Source: an uncultured Gammaproteobacteria bacterium
Lineage (GTDB): Bacteria > Pseudomonadota > Gammaproteobacteria > Pseudomonadales > Azotimanducaceae
DNA: 60,006 nt
Direction: 5' to 3'
Assembly: GCA_913050215.1 (NCBI GenBank)
Contig: CAJXBG010000011.1
Location: 1 to 60,006 of the forward strand
Position 1 is the first letter of the stretch. Each line of letters starts with the position of its first letter. The notes under the pieces are model-generated. The model was not told the DNA's origin. It made no database searches and worked only from the letters and a program-made list of their open reading frames with translations. Both the position numbers and the translations under genes were made by a program. This document shows, one piece after another, positions 43,785-53,523 of this stretch.

Positions 43785-43830
43785 CACTCATGTCCAACAA
43801 CCAGCACTGATCGTCAATGATGAGTAAATC

Positions 43831-45534
43831 ATGAACCTGAACGCTTATTGGCAGGACTTCATTCAGAGATTCGACTTCAGCGCGGGTTCGCTTAAGGCGG
43901 ACATCCTCGCCGGCTTGACAGTATCGTTAGTGGCAATTCCACAATCTCTCGCTTACGCGCAATTGGCCGGCGTACCTGCCTACTACGGTCTTTACGCAGC
44001 GCTGATTCCGACGATCGTGGGTGCCTTGTTCGGTTCGTCTAATCAGCTGTCAACAGGTCCCGTTGCAATGACATCATTGTTAACCGCAGCCAGTATTGCG
44101 CCGCTGGCTGCACAGGGCACAGATTTATTTATATCCTACGTTATTTTACTCGCGTTGATTTCCGGTTTAATCCAGATCGCATTCGGCGTTATGCGTGCCG
44201 GCATCATGTTGAACTTTCTCTCTAACCCAGTGTTAATGGGTTTCATCAACGCAGCAGCCATCATTATCGGTTTGTCACAATTACCGACGTTAATGGGTAT
44301 ACCTTTCGCCCAATCAACCCACTTTATGCTCGACATTTCGCAGGTGATTCTGCATATCGATCAGTTACACATGCCATCCCTCGGTTTTGGGCTCGTTGCT
44401 ATATTGCTATTAGTTGGTTTTAAACAGTGGGCACCCGGGTTGCCAGGTGTTCTCGTCACTGTTGTGCTGCTGACCTTTACCAGCTTTGTCATAGACTACG
44501 CCGGTATGGGCGGTGCAGTTGTCGGCGTTGTACCAGAAGGACTTCCAACCCTCAGTGTGCCTCCCCTAGACTGGCAAGCAACCGTGACACTTTTACCCGC
44601 TGCTTTTGTCATCGCCCTGATTAGCTTTATGGAAGCCATGTCCAGTTGCAAAGTCATCTCAATCAAAACCAGGCAACCCTGGGATGAAAACAGGGAATTG
44701 ATCGGTCAAGGGCTGGCAAAGGTTGCTGCCGCATTTTGTCAATCGATGCCCGTCAGCGGCTCGTTTTCACGTTCAGCGCTAAACCTGGCATCAGAAGCAA
44801 AAACGCCTTTGGCCTCGATTATCTCCGCGCTCTTCGTTTTAATCACATTGCTCTTCTTCACTTCGCTGCTACATCATCTACCCAAACCTGTACTCGCTGC
44901 GGTTATCATGGTGGCAGTGCTCAATCTAGTGAATTTCCAATCAATAAAAAATGCCTGGCTTGCGAGCAAGGACGACGGCGTCGCGGCGCTACTGACTTTT
45001 ATCGCAACCCTCTCATTCGCACCCAATATCCAGAACGGTATCCTCACGGGCATTTTGCTTTCTCTTGCATTACTCCTGCTTCGACTGATGCATCCACGCA
45101 TCGCCGTGCTCGGCCAACACAGCGATACAACACTTCGAGACGCAGTACTCCACAAGCTACCACCCTTGCATCCTCAATTAGGCGCAATACGTTTCGACGG
45201 AGCATTGCGCTTTGTCAATGTTTCCTATTTCGAGAACGCGATCCTGAAACTGGAGCGCGAGAACCCTCGCATGGTTTTCATTCTTGTCCAATGCAGTGGC
45301 ATTAATCAGATTGATGCTTCCGGCATCGAGATGCTGAAAAACCTGTCAGAGAGGCTCGAAAGTAACGGCATTCATCTCGCTTTTAGCTCCGTTAAACACC
45401 AGGTTTCAAATGTCATGCAAACAACCGGATTGCTGGACCTAGTTGGAAACGATAATATTTTTGCAACGGATAGAGATGCGATAGCAACGCTGCGCGACAG
45501 ACTTGAACAGCTAGCGCGAACAACGTCAGCGTAG
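43831..45534 (+). CDS. SulP-family anion transporter with STAS domain
   Basis: 567 aa. The SulP signature is clear: DILAGLTVSLVAIPQSLAYAQLAG and YYGLYAALIPTIVGALFGSS, then about 10-12 further hydrophobic segments, and PVSGSFSRSALN in the anion-site helix. A cytoplasmic STAS domain follows from about 440, with IDASGIEMLKNL. SulP proteins import sulfate, bicarbonate or dicarboxylates. It is 46 bp after the LanC-like gene on the same strand and ends 4 bp before the convergent orphan gene. Confidence 0.92.
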   Translation: MNLNAYWQDFIQRFDFSAGSLKADILAGLTVSLVAIPQSLAYAQLAGVPAYYGLYAALIPTIVGALFGSSNQLSTGPVAMTSLLTAASIAPLAAQGTDLFISYVILLALISGLIQIAFGVMRAGIMLNFLSNPVLMGFINAAAIIIGLSQLPTLMGIPFAQSTHFMLDISQVILHIDQLHMPSLGFGLVAILLLVGFKQWAPGLPGVLVTVVLLTFTSFVIDYAGMGGAVVGVVPEGLPTLSVPPLDWQATVTLLPAAFVIALISFMEAMSSCKVISIKTRQPWDENRELIGQGLAKVAAAFCQSMPVSGSFSRSALNLASEAKTPLASIISALFVLITLLFFTSLLHHLPKPVLAAVIMVAVLNLVNFQSIKNAWLASKDDGVAALLTFIATLSFAPNIQNGILTGILLSLALLLLRLMHPRIAVLGQHSDTTLRDAVLHKLPPLHPQLGAIRFDGALRFVNVSYFENAILKLERENPRMVFILVQCSGINQIDASGIEMLKNLSERLESNGIHLAFSSVKHQVSNVMQTTGLLDLVGNDNIFATDRDAIATLRDRLEQLARTTSA

Positions 45535-45538
45535 ACAA

Positions 45539-46408
45539 TTAAGACCCAGACTTGCTCATCAACCGCAGCACGATCTCCTCATACTGCAGCCAATTTGATA
45601 ATGACCGACACCAGACCTGAGCGCCCGTATCATCCCACGGAGGTATCGTGAACAAGCCTGCCTCACTAACATTAACATTGAGCCCTTGACTGATGAACGT
45701 CTGCTGCGATTGTTTAATACATCGTGGTAAATGAAGCGGATGCGCGATGACCTGCACGTCCTGAAATACTTGACCGCGGAGTTTACAGTCTTCACAGACT
45801 TGTTCGACGACGCCGCCTGTACTCAAATACTGCCCGCGCTTTAATACCTCCTTGTCCTTAACGATACTTTCGATAATTAATCTGTTCACTCGTATTCGCT
45901 GGTATCTTCTTAACCCGTCGGCATGAGACAACACTTCTGGCAGCTTCCGATATTCACTCAACAAGTCTCCATGTTCAGGTCGTATCAAGTTGTCTAGTTC
46001 AAGGTGCTGGAAGCGTTCATAGAGCCGCGCATCTGTTAACAGAAAATTCAGTTTTTGCTGCGTGTTTTCTCCTTGCGCTAAATTTATGCTGTCGGCAAGC
46101 ACGCGACTATTATCAGAACCAACGTTTTCCAACTGGGCAACAAACCGAGCCTGATCGATATCCGTCGGTAAAAAAGCGGGAGGTTTTACGACAATTAGCC
46201 GCGCTTCATCATGCAATGTGCGGGAAAGCGCGGGGAAACTGTCCTCAAGCGCATCTGCAATTTCCCACTGCAACGCAACCAGCGACTGTTCACTTTTTGA
46301 TAATCCGGCATCTAGGCGTTCAGCCAGTTGACAGGCAATCGCATGGTTGTAGGTGCCAGGTGCCCCATCTGGCATTAGACTAAACGAAAAAGCGATTATC
46401 ATTTCCAT
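45539..46408 (-). CDS. uncharacterised protein, possibly DUF218/YdcF-like
   Basis: 289 aa, not confidently recognised. The N-terminus reads IIAFSFSLMPDGAPGTYNHAIA, the middle is strongly charged and helical, and the C-terminal half contains VIAHPLHLPRCIKQ, followed by a strand and IPPWDDTGAQVWCRS. The last two segments recall the YdcF/ElyC (DUF218) fold, but the usual N-terminal D-x-I-V-V-L-G strand is missing, so the link is weak. No signal peptide is clear. It converges with the SulP gene, leaving 4 bp between their stop codons. Confidence 0.7.
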   Translation of the reverse strand: MEMIIAFSFSLMPDGAPGTYNHAIACQLAERLDAGLSKSEQSLVALQWEIADALEDSFPALSRTLHDEARLIVVKPPAFLPTDIDQARFVAQLENVGSDNSRVLADSINLAQGENTQQKLNFLLTDARLYERFQHLELDNLIRPEHGDLLSEYRKLPEVLSHADGLRRYQRIRVNRLIIESIVKDKEVLKRGQYLSTGGVVEQVCEDCKLRGQVFQDVQVIAHPLHLPRCIKQSQQTFISQGLNVNVSEAGLFTIPPWDDTGAQVWCRSLSNWLQYEEIVLRLMSKSGS

Positions 46409-46551
46409 GAATATTTCATTTTAGCATCCGACTCATAACCCGTTTAAAAAAACATTGTGGACTCATCAGCAGCACAATAACTAATGCTATTATTTGCCAT
46501 TAACTTATCACAACACCCGTCAGCCCGAGACCCAAAAAGGACACCAACACA

Positions 46552-47346
46552 ATGTCAGAGCGCGAAAGCATCAAAGTCATCTATGACGGCGCAATCGTCA
46601 GGTTAGTATTGAACCGCCCAAAGCAACTCAACGCTTTAAACGACGATATCCGTAAAGTGATCGCTTCGACTTTAAATGACTTAATGGAGAGACCCGATAT
46701 CCGATTGCTGGTCCTAAGCGCCGAAGGAAAATCATTTTGCTCCGGCGCGGATCTCAAAACAACGTCCTATCCTCGAGTCGAGGGAGACTGGTCAACAAGA
46801 AGAAATCGAACCGCCACTTGGCAGCGGGTATTGGAGCAACTGGATAGAATTCCTCAGGTGACCATTGCTTCCATGCAAGGTCACGTTGTGGGGGGCGGCG
46901 CACTCCTCGCAACGGCATGCGATTTCAGAGTCATTTCAGAGGATACCGTATTCCGCATACCTGAATTAGCGCTGGGTATTCCCAATGTCTGGAACGGAAC
47001 CCCGCTATTAGCAAGGGAAGTTGGACTGCCGACCGCCCGTGACTGGGTGATGACGGCGCGCAAGGTGCTCGCACCAGAGCTGAAACAAAGTGGTTGGGCT
47101 CAAAGGATCGCAGCACAAGATATGCTCACAGGTGAAACCAATCAACTGATTTCAGAACTACTCGATATTCCCGCCGCATCACTTGCCATGACCCGATCAA
47201 TGACCTCGGCACTTGGCAGATCAAGTGCAGGTATGGCCATGGGTTGGGCAGACGCAGACTTGCAACAATGGGCGTTTACCGAAGATGAATACAAAGAAAC
47301 CGTTCGCAGTTATTCAAGCAAGGTTGGCAGCAAATCGAAGCCGTGA
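46552..47346 (+). CDS. enoyl-CoA hydratase/isomerase-family protein
   Basis: 264 aa crotonase. VRLVLNRPKQLNALND opening, oxyanion-hole motifs FCSGADLKTT and GHVVGGGALLATACDF, and FRIPELALGIPNVWNG carrying a candidate catalytic Glu. AAAGGAC serves as ribosome-binding site. Neighbours are unrelated in direction (orphan gene divergent, amidohydrolase convergent), so it stands alone. The substrate is unknown. Confidence 0.87.
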   Translation: MSERESIKVIYDGAIVRLVLNRPKQLNALNDDIRKVIASTLNDLMERPDIRLLVLSAEGKSFCSGADLKTTSYPRVEGDWSTRRNRTATWQRVLEQLDRIPQVTIASMQGHVVGGGALLATACDFRVISEDTVFRIPELALGIPNVWNGTPLLAREVGLPTARDWVMTARKVLAPELKQSGWAQRIAAQDMLTGETNQLISELLDIPAASLAMTRSMTSALGRSSAGMAMGWADADLQQWAFTEDEYKETVRSYSSKVGSKSKP

Positions 47347-47439
47347 TAAACAAGAGCAACTTACCTTGTGCCATAAAACACACAAGTAAACCTCAGAGAA
47401 CCTCGACTTCTTTTACGCAAAAGAGTAATCGAGCGCAGC

Positions 47440-49089
47440 CTAGTTTTTTTCGTCTAATTTAGCTTGTGCCACCATATCAGCAACATCGGCCAGCAGCGCT
47501 TTTGCATTATAGACAATGCCACTTTTTATCGTATACGAGACACCGCCAACCCGACCAAGCACGCCCGATTCTCGGTCAAGTTTCATGTGGCCAGTACCAT
47601 ACAGAAGTTTAAAGTTTGCAACAGGATTACCCTTTACCAAGACGATATCCGCTTGTTTGCCAGGTGTTATAGAGCCAATCTGCTCTTCCATACCAATCAA
47701 TTCCGCCCCATTTAAGGTCGCTGCCTGAATCACTTCAAGCGGATGAAACCCTGCTTCCTGCAACAACTCAAGCTCTCTTATATAGGCAAAGCCAAACAGC
47801 TTAAAAATAAATCCCGCATCAGATCCCGCGGCTACGCGTCCACCACCGTTTTTGTATTCATTGACAAACTGCATCCAGCGCTTGAAATTGTTACCCCAAG
47901 CTACTTCATCAGCGGTCGTCCAATCGAAATGATAAGAGCCATGAAGTCTTGGATCCGGCATGAAGAACTTTTGTAATGCTGGTAGCGTGTAGGATGCATG
48001 CCATTCTGCATCACGCGCCCTGATAACATCTCGGTTTGCCTCATAAATGGTAAACGTTGGCACCAGGGTAAAGTCCAGTGCCAGCATCTCTGCCATCACT
48101 TTTTGCCAGTGCTGCGACCCCGGTTCTGCCGCTTGCAGCCAAAGACGACCCGCTTCGGCAAAACGCCACTGCTCATCAGCATAATTGTATTCCGGCGGAT
48201 AATGCTGAATTGTCCTGTCTGTAAACAGCGCTTCGGGCAATCCATACCAATGCTCCATCGAATCTAACCCCGCCCGAGCACTGTCGAGCGCATTCACATG
48301 ATAAACACCGTTCTGGTCATGGTGACTCGCAGTGCCAATGCCCAGTTTTTTCGCTTCATCGTAGACAGCCACCAAGGCTTCGCGGGTCCCACCCCTAAGC
48401 TTGACTCCCTGAGCCCCCTTCTTTTTTACCGCCCTTACCCACTTACGCGCGGCTTTATCTCCTACAATCTGACGGCCAGGAAACATCGAGTAAGGAATGA
48501 TTCGCGGCGCAACAATCTTCCCCTCTTCACTTCGTCTTGCATGATCCACCGTCCAGGCTAACCCCATGCCTGAGCCAACTTCCCTGACAGTTGTAATACC
48601 ATGAGCAAGCCAAAGCTTGAAAACATATTCAGGTGGCGTCACCGGCCCGGCTAGCCCTTGCCCCGGGGTACCAATGTGCGAGTGAGCATCAATAAATCCG
48701 GGCATTGCTGTCATGCCCGCTCCATCTATCCGACGAATACCGTCAGAGACTGCGTTACTTCCAGCCGACGAGGAACCTCTTGAAGCACGTATCGAGACGA
48801 TTTTGTCGTCAACAATGTTGATATCCACAGGACCACGAGGTGGAGAACCGAGACCATCGACCAACATAACGTTTTCAATCCGAAGCTGCTCATAAGGACC
48901 CCCGCCTTCGTCATCACCCCGACTAGGTGCTGGATCCGGTATCTTGATGCCATATTTGGCAACGGACTCTGCGCCTTCTTCCCCCGGATTCGCCGCCTGA
49001 AGCGAGCTACAGAATAGTAAAATCGACAAGGTCGCCCGGTACAGCCATCGGCCCGAATTGACTTTCTTTTTTGTTGTTTTACTCATCAT
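47440..49089 (-). CDS. exported amidohydrolase (imidazolonepropionase-like)
   Basis: 549 aa. N-terminal positively charged stretch and hydrophobic segment (LYRATLSILLFCSSLQAAN) form a signal peptide, so the enzyme should be periplasmic. The metal-binding H-x-H is in MPGFIDAHSHIG, with GITTVREVGSG, GTASHHDQNG and AAGSDAGFIF later in the barrel. The C-terminal composite domain has GSITPGKQADIVLVKGNP. Such enzymes hydrolyse cyclic amides, lactams or dipeptide-like substrates. The nitroreductase gene lies 48 bp upstream on the same strand, so they may form one transcript. Confidence 0.88.
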   Translation of the reverse strand: MMSKTTKKKVNSGRWLYRATLSILLFCSSLQAANPGEEGAESVAKYGIKIPDPAPSRGDDEGGGPYEQLRIENVMLVDGLGSPPRGPVDINIVDDKIVSIRASRGSSSAGSNAVSDGIRRIDGAGMTAMPGFIDAHSHIGTPGQGLAGPVTPPEYVFKLWLAHGITTVREVGSGMGLAWTVDHARRSEEGKIVAPRIIPYSMFPGRQIVGDKAARKWVRAVKKKGAQGVKLRGGTREALVAVYDEAKKLGIGTASHHDQNGVYHVNALDSARAGLDSMEHWYGLPEALFTDRTIQHYPPEYNYADEQWRFAEAGRLWLQAAEPGSQHWQKVMAEMLALDFTLVPTFTIYEANRDVIRARDAEWHASYTLPALQKFFMPDPRLHGSYHFDWTTADEVAWGNNFKRWMQFVNEYKNGGGRVAAGSDAGFIFKLFGFAYIRELELLQEAGFHPLEVIQAATLNGAELIGMEEQIGSITPGKQADIVLVKGNPVANFKLLYGTGHMKLDRESGVLGRVGGVSYTIKSGIVYNAKALLADVADMVAQAKLDEKN

Positions 49090-49137
49090 GTTCCAGAATT
49101 TCCTTAGGCTGAAGGCTTTTTGAACTTCTTTTCAACA

Positions 49138-49791
49138 CTATATATCTAGCGGATTGCCGAACGTATTGCTAAAGGCCATTTCGGTCAGCGGTCTTCTTGT
49201 GATTTCACCATGCCCGCCAAGCACAGGATAGCCTAGTGGTACAAAAGCCGCCGTGTGCCATTCGTCCGGAATTTCCAGCAGATTTTTTATACCTGGCTCT
49301 TCAATACATAACAGGGTTGTTAGCACACAACCTAAACCTTCCGTTCTCGCGGCTAACAACAAATTCTGAACCGCAGGATAGATTGAACCACCACCAACCA
49401 CGCTCTGTCGCGGCAAGCCTGCATCGGTCACGGTAATGTGAGCAAAGTCAAAACAGAATACACAGATTACCGGCGCCTCATGCATATGATTCGCGAGATA
49501 GGTGCCGGACTCAAGCGCCTTCCGACTACTCAATGCCATCGCATCACTCATTGCAGAGAGATGTGCCTCGTATCCTGGTATGTAGCTATTCCAGTGGGGA
49601 CGGTACAGGTCTTCCATACCCTGCTTCAACGCGGCGTCCTGAACGGCAATCATACGCCATGGTTGGTGATTACCACCCGTTGGCGCCCAGGTCGCTGCGG
49701 TTAAAACCCGCCGAAGTACATCAGAGGGAATGGGATCGGGTCTGATTCTTCTCACGGCCCGCAGGGTAGACATCGCGTCATAGATTTCCAT
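49138..49791 (-). CDS. nitroreductase-family FMN enzyme
   Basis: 217 aa. STLRAVRRIRPDPIPSDVLRRVL opening, WAPTGGNHQPWRMIAV (FMN loop) and SIYPAVQNLLLAARTEGLGCVLTT are standard nitroreductase features. It is a different subgroup from the NfsA-like protein at 41480. GGAGTTGCT is a strong ribosome-binding site. It precedes the exported amidohydrolase gene on the minus strand and is divergent from the octahaem cytochrome gene. Confidence 0.87.
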   Translation of the reverse strand: MEIYDAMSTLRAVRRIRPDPIPSDVLRRVLTAATWAPTGGNHQPWRMIAVQDAALKQGMEDLYRPHWNSYIPGYEAHLSAMSDAMALSSRKALESGTYLANHMHEAPVICVFCFDFAHITVTDAGLPRQSVVGGGSIYPAVQNLLLAARTEGLGCVLTTLLCIEEPGIKNLLEIPDEWHTAAFVPLGYPVLGGHGEITRRPLTEMAFSNTFGNPLDI

Positions 49792-50038
49792 AGCAACTCC
49801 TTAAACATCAATTCAGAGATTCTGAAGCAATCGAGGCCCGAACGCTAATCCAGCATACGGTTAAGGTTTTGTCTCAATCAGTTTAATCAATCTATGCTCG
49901 TCTCCGGGCATGTGTCAGAATGATTTTGCGTTTGTTTTGTAATAAGGAAGATTTATCGTGCTTGTATCCGGTGAAATCGAGGAAGTACCTAATCGTTCGT
50001 TACCTGCGCTACCCGTAGAGATTTGATGTAAAAAAACA
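49792..50038. promoter_or_regulatory. divergent promoter region, nitroreductase / multihaem cytochrome
   Basis: 247 bp between two divergent start codons. An AT-rich stretch near 49930-49950 (TTGCGT ... TAATAA) could hold a + promoter, but the elements are not at good spacing. No operator palindrome stands out. The cytochrome start lacks a clear Shine-Dalgarno. Confidence 0.3.
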
Positions 50039-52246
50039 ATGAAACCGATCCTCCTAACAATTCTTTTAATGCTAAGCATGCACATTAGCGGCGCGGAGTA
50101 TGTCGGCGCAGAAGCTTGTGGTGCCTGCCACCAGACTCAACTAAAACAGTGGCAAAAGTCCGATCACTTTCACGCAATGCAAATCGCGAACAGCGCAAGC
50201 GTATTGGGAAATTTTTCAGATGTGCAAGTTGAGTTCCACGGTATCAAGACGCGTTTTTTTAAACAACAAGACAGCTACTTCATCGAAACTCTGGATGAAG
50301 ACAATGAAGTCAGGGTTCTAAAAGTTTTATACGCTTTTGGCCACGATCCATTACAGCAATATCTGGTGGACATTGGATCAGGTAAACTTCAGGCATTCAG
50401 CATCGCCTGGGACAGTCGTAGCAAGAAAAATGGCGGTCAGCGCTGGTTTCACCTTCAGCCCCAGGAAGACATTTCGCCCGCACACCCTTTCTTCTGGCAG
50501 GGCCATTTTCAGAACTGGAATAGTCGCTGCGCCGAATGTCACAGTACCGATCTGAGGAAAAACTACGACCCTGAATCAAACAGCTATGACAGCCAATGGT
50601 CGGAAATCAATGTCGCCTGCGAAGCCTGTCACGGTCCTGGCTCGGACCATATAACCCTGGCGCACCAAGGTGCTGTAAAAACCGAAGATACTGGCCTGAT
50701 CAGTATAGGAAAAAGAACTCCCTGGCTTTTCGTTGAGGGCGACTCAATTGCAAACCCGCAACGGGATGTCGATGAATCTGAAATAGATATCTGCGGAGGC
50801 TGCCATTCAAGACGCCTACCCATTGCAACTCATGTGCCCGGTGCAGCCTATCACGATGAAAATATCATTCGGCTGCTAAGCCCTGGCCTTTATTTTCCCG
50901 ATGGACAAATTGAAGACGAGGTTTTTGTCCTTGGCTCTTTTTTGCAAAGCAAAATGTATCAGCAAGGCGTACGCTGCACAGACTGTCATAACCCTCATAG
51001 TGGCGAGGTCAAAATACCTGGCAATAACCTTTGCAGCCAATGCCACCTAGCCACTACTTATGACGATCCTGATCACCACGGCCATCAGCAAAACACGCAA
51101 GCGAGCCAATGTGTTAACTGCCATATGCCAGCGCGAACTTATATGGGGGTTGATGATCGCAGGGATCACAGCTTCGTTGTGCCCAGGCAGATGACTGAGA
51201 ACGCAACGACACCGTCACCATGTGCTGACTGCCACAAAGCTCAGTCACGAAGCTGGATAAACAAAAGCATCAAGGTGAGCGCAAAGGATCATTGGTCCAC
51301 TGCCAACACACAAAGCCGAAATTTTGATATGCAAAGCGTACGCGGTCTCGCCACGCATGCAGCAGACCAAAGTCTTGCACCAATCGTCCGCGCCTCGCTC
51401 ATCGAGCAGCTCGCGAATTATCCCTCGCGATTTACCTTGGAAGCTGTCACTCGAGCACTCACAAACATGGACCCCATGATTCGCGGTTCCGCGATTGCTG
51501 CCTTAAGTTTCTTACCCGCAGCAGATCGCTGGACACTGTTAGAACCCTTTGCCGATGACGAAAGCAAAAGCGTCAGGTTTCAGGTCGCGGCTACCATGGC
51601 AGATGCGTTACCAGCCCTACCTGAAACAACCAGGGACCAGTTGGCAGGCCTGATTCGCGAGTACAAGCAGGCACTGAAGATAACCGAGGATAACCCGGCA
51701 ACTCAGATCGCGCAGGCGAATCTAGCGATGCAACAAAATCAACTCCTTGAGGCTGAGCAACATTTTCAGCGCGCGCTTCAAATCTCTCCCGGTTTTGTAC
51801 CGGCATTGCTGAACTTCGCAGAATTCCTCCGGAACACGGATCGCAATGCGGCATCAGAGCAACACCTGCAGAAAGCGTTATCGATCGCTCCAGATTCGGC
51901 AGGTGCCCAACATGCATGGGGATTACACCTTGTCCGTCAGCAACGTATCGAGGATGCACTTCCCTTCTTGAAAATCGCCGCAACCATCGCCGATGCACAG
52001 CCCCGGTTTTCTTACGTATATGCCGTGGCACTCGATAGTATTGGTGCGACAGACCAGGCTCTTTCACATCTCAAAGCCTCGGACCAACGTTGGCCCAATC
52101 AGATCGACACACTGAATGCGCTGTTGATATATGCCGACAAACAGAATGAATTGGCTAGCCATATGCAATACTTAAGCAAACTCTCAGCACTTTCGCCCTC
52201 ATCACCCCTAGTGAGACGGCTAATGCAAAAATTCCAGTCTCGTTAA
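50039..52246 (+). CDS. exported octahaem cytochrome c with HEAT/TPR-like C-terminus
   Basis: 735 aa. A short Sec signal (to about residue 19, ISGAEY) precedes eight C-x-x-C-H haem sites: CGACH, CAECH, CEACH, CGGCH, CTDCH, CSQCH, CVNCH and CADCH, all within the first 410 residues. This half resembles cytochrome c554/c-prime-type multihaem proteins. From about 440 there are HEAT-like repeats (VRASLIEQLANYP, MIRGSAIAALSFLP), then TPR-like helices (LLEAEQHFQRALQISPG, AASEQHLQKALSIAPDS). The repeats suggest docking to a partner. No partner reductase or cytochrome maturation gene is adjacent. The electron donor and acceptor are unknown. Confidence 0.9.
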   Translation: MKPILLTILLMLSMHISGAEYVGAEACGACHQTQLKQWQKSDHFHAMQIANSASVLGNFSDVQVEFHGIKTRFFKQQDSYFIETLDEDNEVRVLKVLYAFGHDPLQQYLVDIGSGKLQAFSIAWDSRSKKNGGQRWFHLQPQEDISPAHPFFWQGHFQNWNSRCAECHSTDLRKNYDPESNSYDSQWSEINVACEACHGPGSDHITLAHQGAVKTEDTGLISIGKRTPWLFVEGDSIANPQRDVDESEIDICGGCHSRRLPIATHVPGAAYHDENIIRLLSPGLYFPDGQIEDEVFVLGSFLQSKMYQQGVRCTDCHNPHSGEVKIPGNNLCSQCHLATTYDDPDHHGHQQNTQASQCVNCHMPARTYMGVDDRRDHSFVVPRQMTENATTPSPCADCHKAQSRSWINKSIKVSAKDHWSTANTQSRNFDMQSVRGLATHAADQSLAPIVRASLIEQLANYPSRFTLEAVTRALTNMDPMIRGSAIAALSFLPAADRWTLLEPFADDESKSVRFQVAATMADALPALPETTRDQLAGLIREYKQALKITEDNPATQIAQANLAMQQNQLLEAEQHFQRALQISPGFVPALLNFAEFLRNTDRNAASEQHLQKALSIAPDSAGAQHAWGLHLVRQQRIEDALPFLKIAATIADAQPRFSYVYAVALDSIGATDQALSHLKASDQRWPNQIDTLNALLIYADKQNELASHMQYLSKLSALSPSSPLVRRLMQKFQSR

Positions 52247-52329
52247 ACATTTGAGTGACTGCGGAAATGCTGTTTATAATCCTCAGGCGCTAAATTTCAC
52301 TTCACCGATCATCCAAGGTACAACTCACT

Positions 52330-53523
52330 ATGTCTAACCCTGAGGGCGCGCTAAGCGGCGTCCGTATTATCGATCTGACTGATGAACGCGGCATTTACGG
52401 TGCCAAACTCCTTGCCGACCTAGGCGCTGATGTCGTAAGGCCCGAACCTCCAACGGGTGATCCTTTAAGGTCTAGGGGACCAAGACTGGCAACGGCACCG
52501 GAAGATCAGCAATCACTGTGGTTTGCATTTTTTGCTTCCAGCCGTCGTTTTTTTACCCTTGACCTGTCTACTGCCGAGGGCAACAACCAGCTTCAATCGC
52601 TGATTGAACGCGCATCGATTGTATTAACTTGCAAAGATGCCTTTGGTGTTAACGAGGCAAAACTGGATGAGGCGCTGGAAAAGCGTCCCGAGCTCATCGT
52701 CATTGACGTGACTTCCTTTGGCAACGAAGGGCCCTGGGCAAATTACGTTTCTTCCGATCTCGTTGATGGTGCTTTGGGTGGTGCTGCAGCAACAACCGGA
52801 GACGCTGACACTGCGCCACTCAAGTTTTTCGGTGAATTAAATTACATGACATCGGGCGCCTACACGGCCATTGCCGCGCTGTCAGCGCTACACCACACAA
52901 GATCTACCGGTGAAGGTCAACGCGTCGGTGTACCGGTGCAACAGTGTATTGCCTCGTGCCTTGAACACGTTCTCATGTTTTATTCTTACAATGAGCAATT
53001 CGCCTCCACCGACGGACCCATCTTGCCGCGACGGGGCAGTTTACACTGGTCCAACGCTTATCAGGTCATGCAAGCAAAAGGCGGGTCGATCATGATTACC
53101 CCGACCCCTAACATAGAGGCACAACTCACTTGGCTAATAGAAGAGGATGCTTTTGAGGATTTGCTTGATCCCAAGTACATGGAACCTGAAAACGTTCAAC
53201 TACTCATCCAGAGGATAATGGAAGTCCTAACCACATGGGCGGGAGAGCAGGACGTCGAAGCACTCTTTTTAGCCGCACAGGAACGCCACTCGCCCTATGG
53301 CTGGGTACTGCCGATAGAAAAGGTCGCAGAGAATCCCCAGCTAGCGTTCAGGGAATGGTGGCAGGATTACAAAATCGGAGCAGAGACAATCAAAGGTCCC
53401 GGGGCACCCTACCACTTGAGCGAAAACCCTTGGCAACTGCAGCATCATGGCCATTTGGATGATAATACAGACGATATTCTGAAAGAAATCGGCTGGACAA
53501 ACGCACGAGGTAACCAATCATGA
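52330..53523 (+). CDS. family III CoA-transferase-like subunit, catalytic Asp missing
   Basis: 397 aa. CaiB/BaiF fold: LSGVRIIDLTDERGIYGAKLL and LGADVVRPEPPTGDP at the start. Where active enzymes have D-x3-G before the 'ALxALxHR' helix, this protein reads G168-E-L-N-Y-M-T-S-G176, with no Asp. Its stop codon overlaps the start of a second CoA-transferase gene (ATGA at 53520-53523), and that protein keeps the Asp. The two probably make a heteromer with one catalytic and one structural subunit, as described for tandem enzymes such as BbsEF. The substrate is unknown. Confidence 0.87.
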   Translation: MSNPEGALSGVRIIDLTDERGIYGAKLLADLGADVVRPEPPTGDPLRSRGPRLATAPEDQQSLWFAFFASSRRFFTLDLSTAEGNNQLQSLIERASIVLTCKDAFGVNEAKLDEALEKRPELIVIDVTSFGNEGPWANYVSSDLVDGALGGAAATTGDADTAPLKFFGELNYMTSGAYTAIAALSALHHTRSTGEGQRVGVPVQQCIASCLEHVLMFYSYNEQFASTDGPILPRRGSLHWSNAYQVMQAKGGSIMITPTPNIEAQLTWLIEEDAFEDLLDPKYMEPENVQLLIQRIMEVLTTWAGEQDVEALFLAAQERHSPYGWVLPIEKVAENPQLAFREWWQDYKIGAETIKGPGAPYHLSENPWQLQHHGHLDDNTDDILKEIGWTNARGNQS

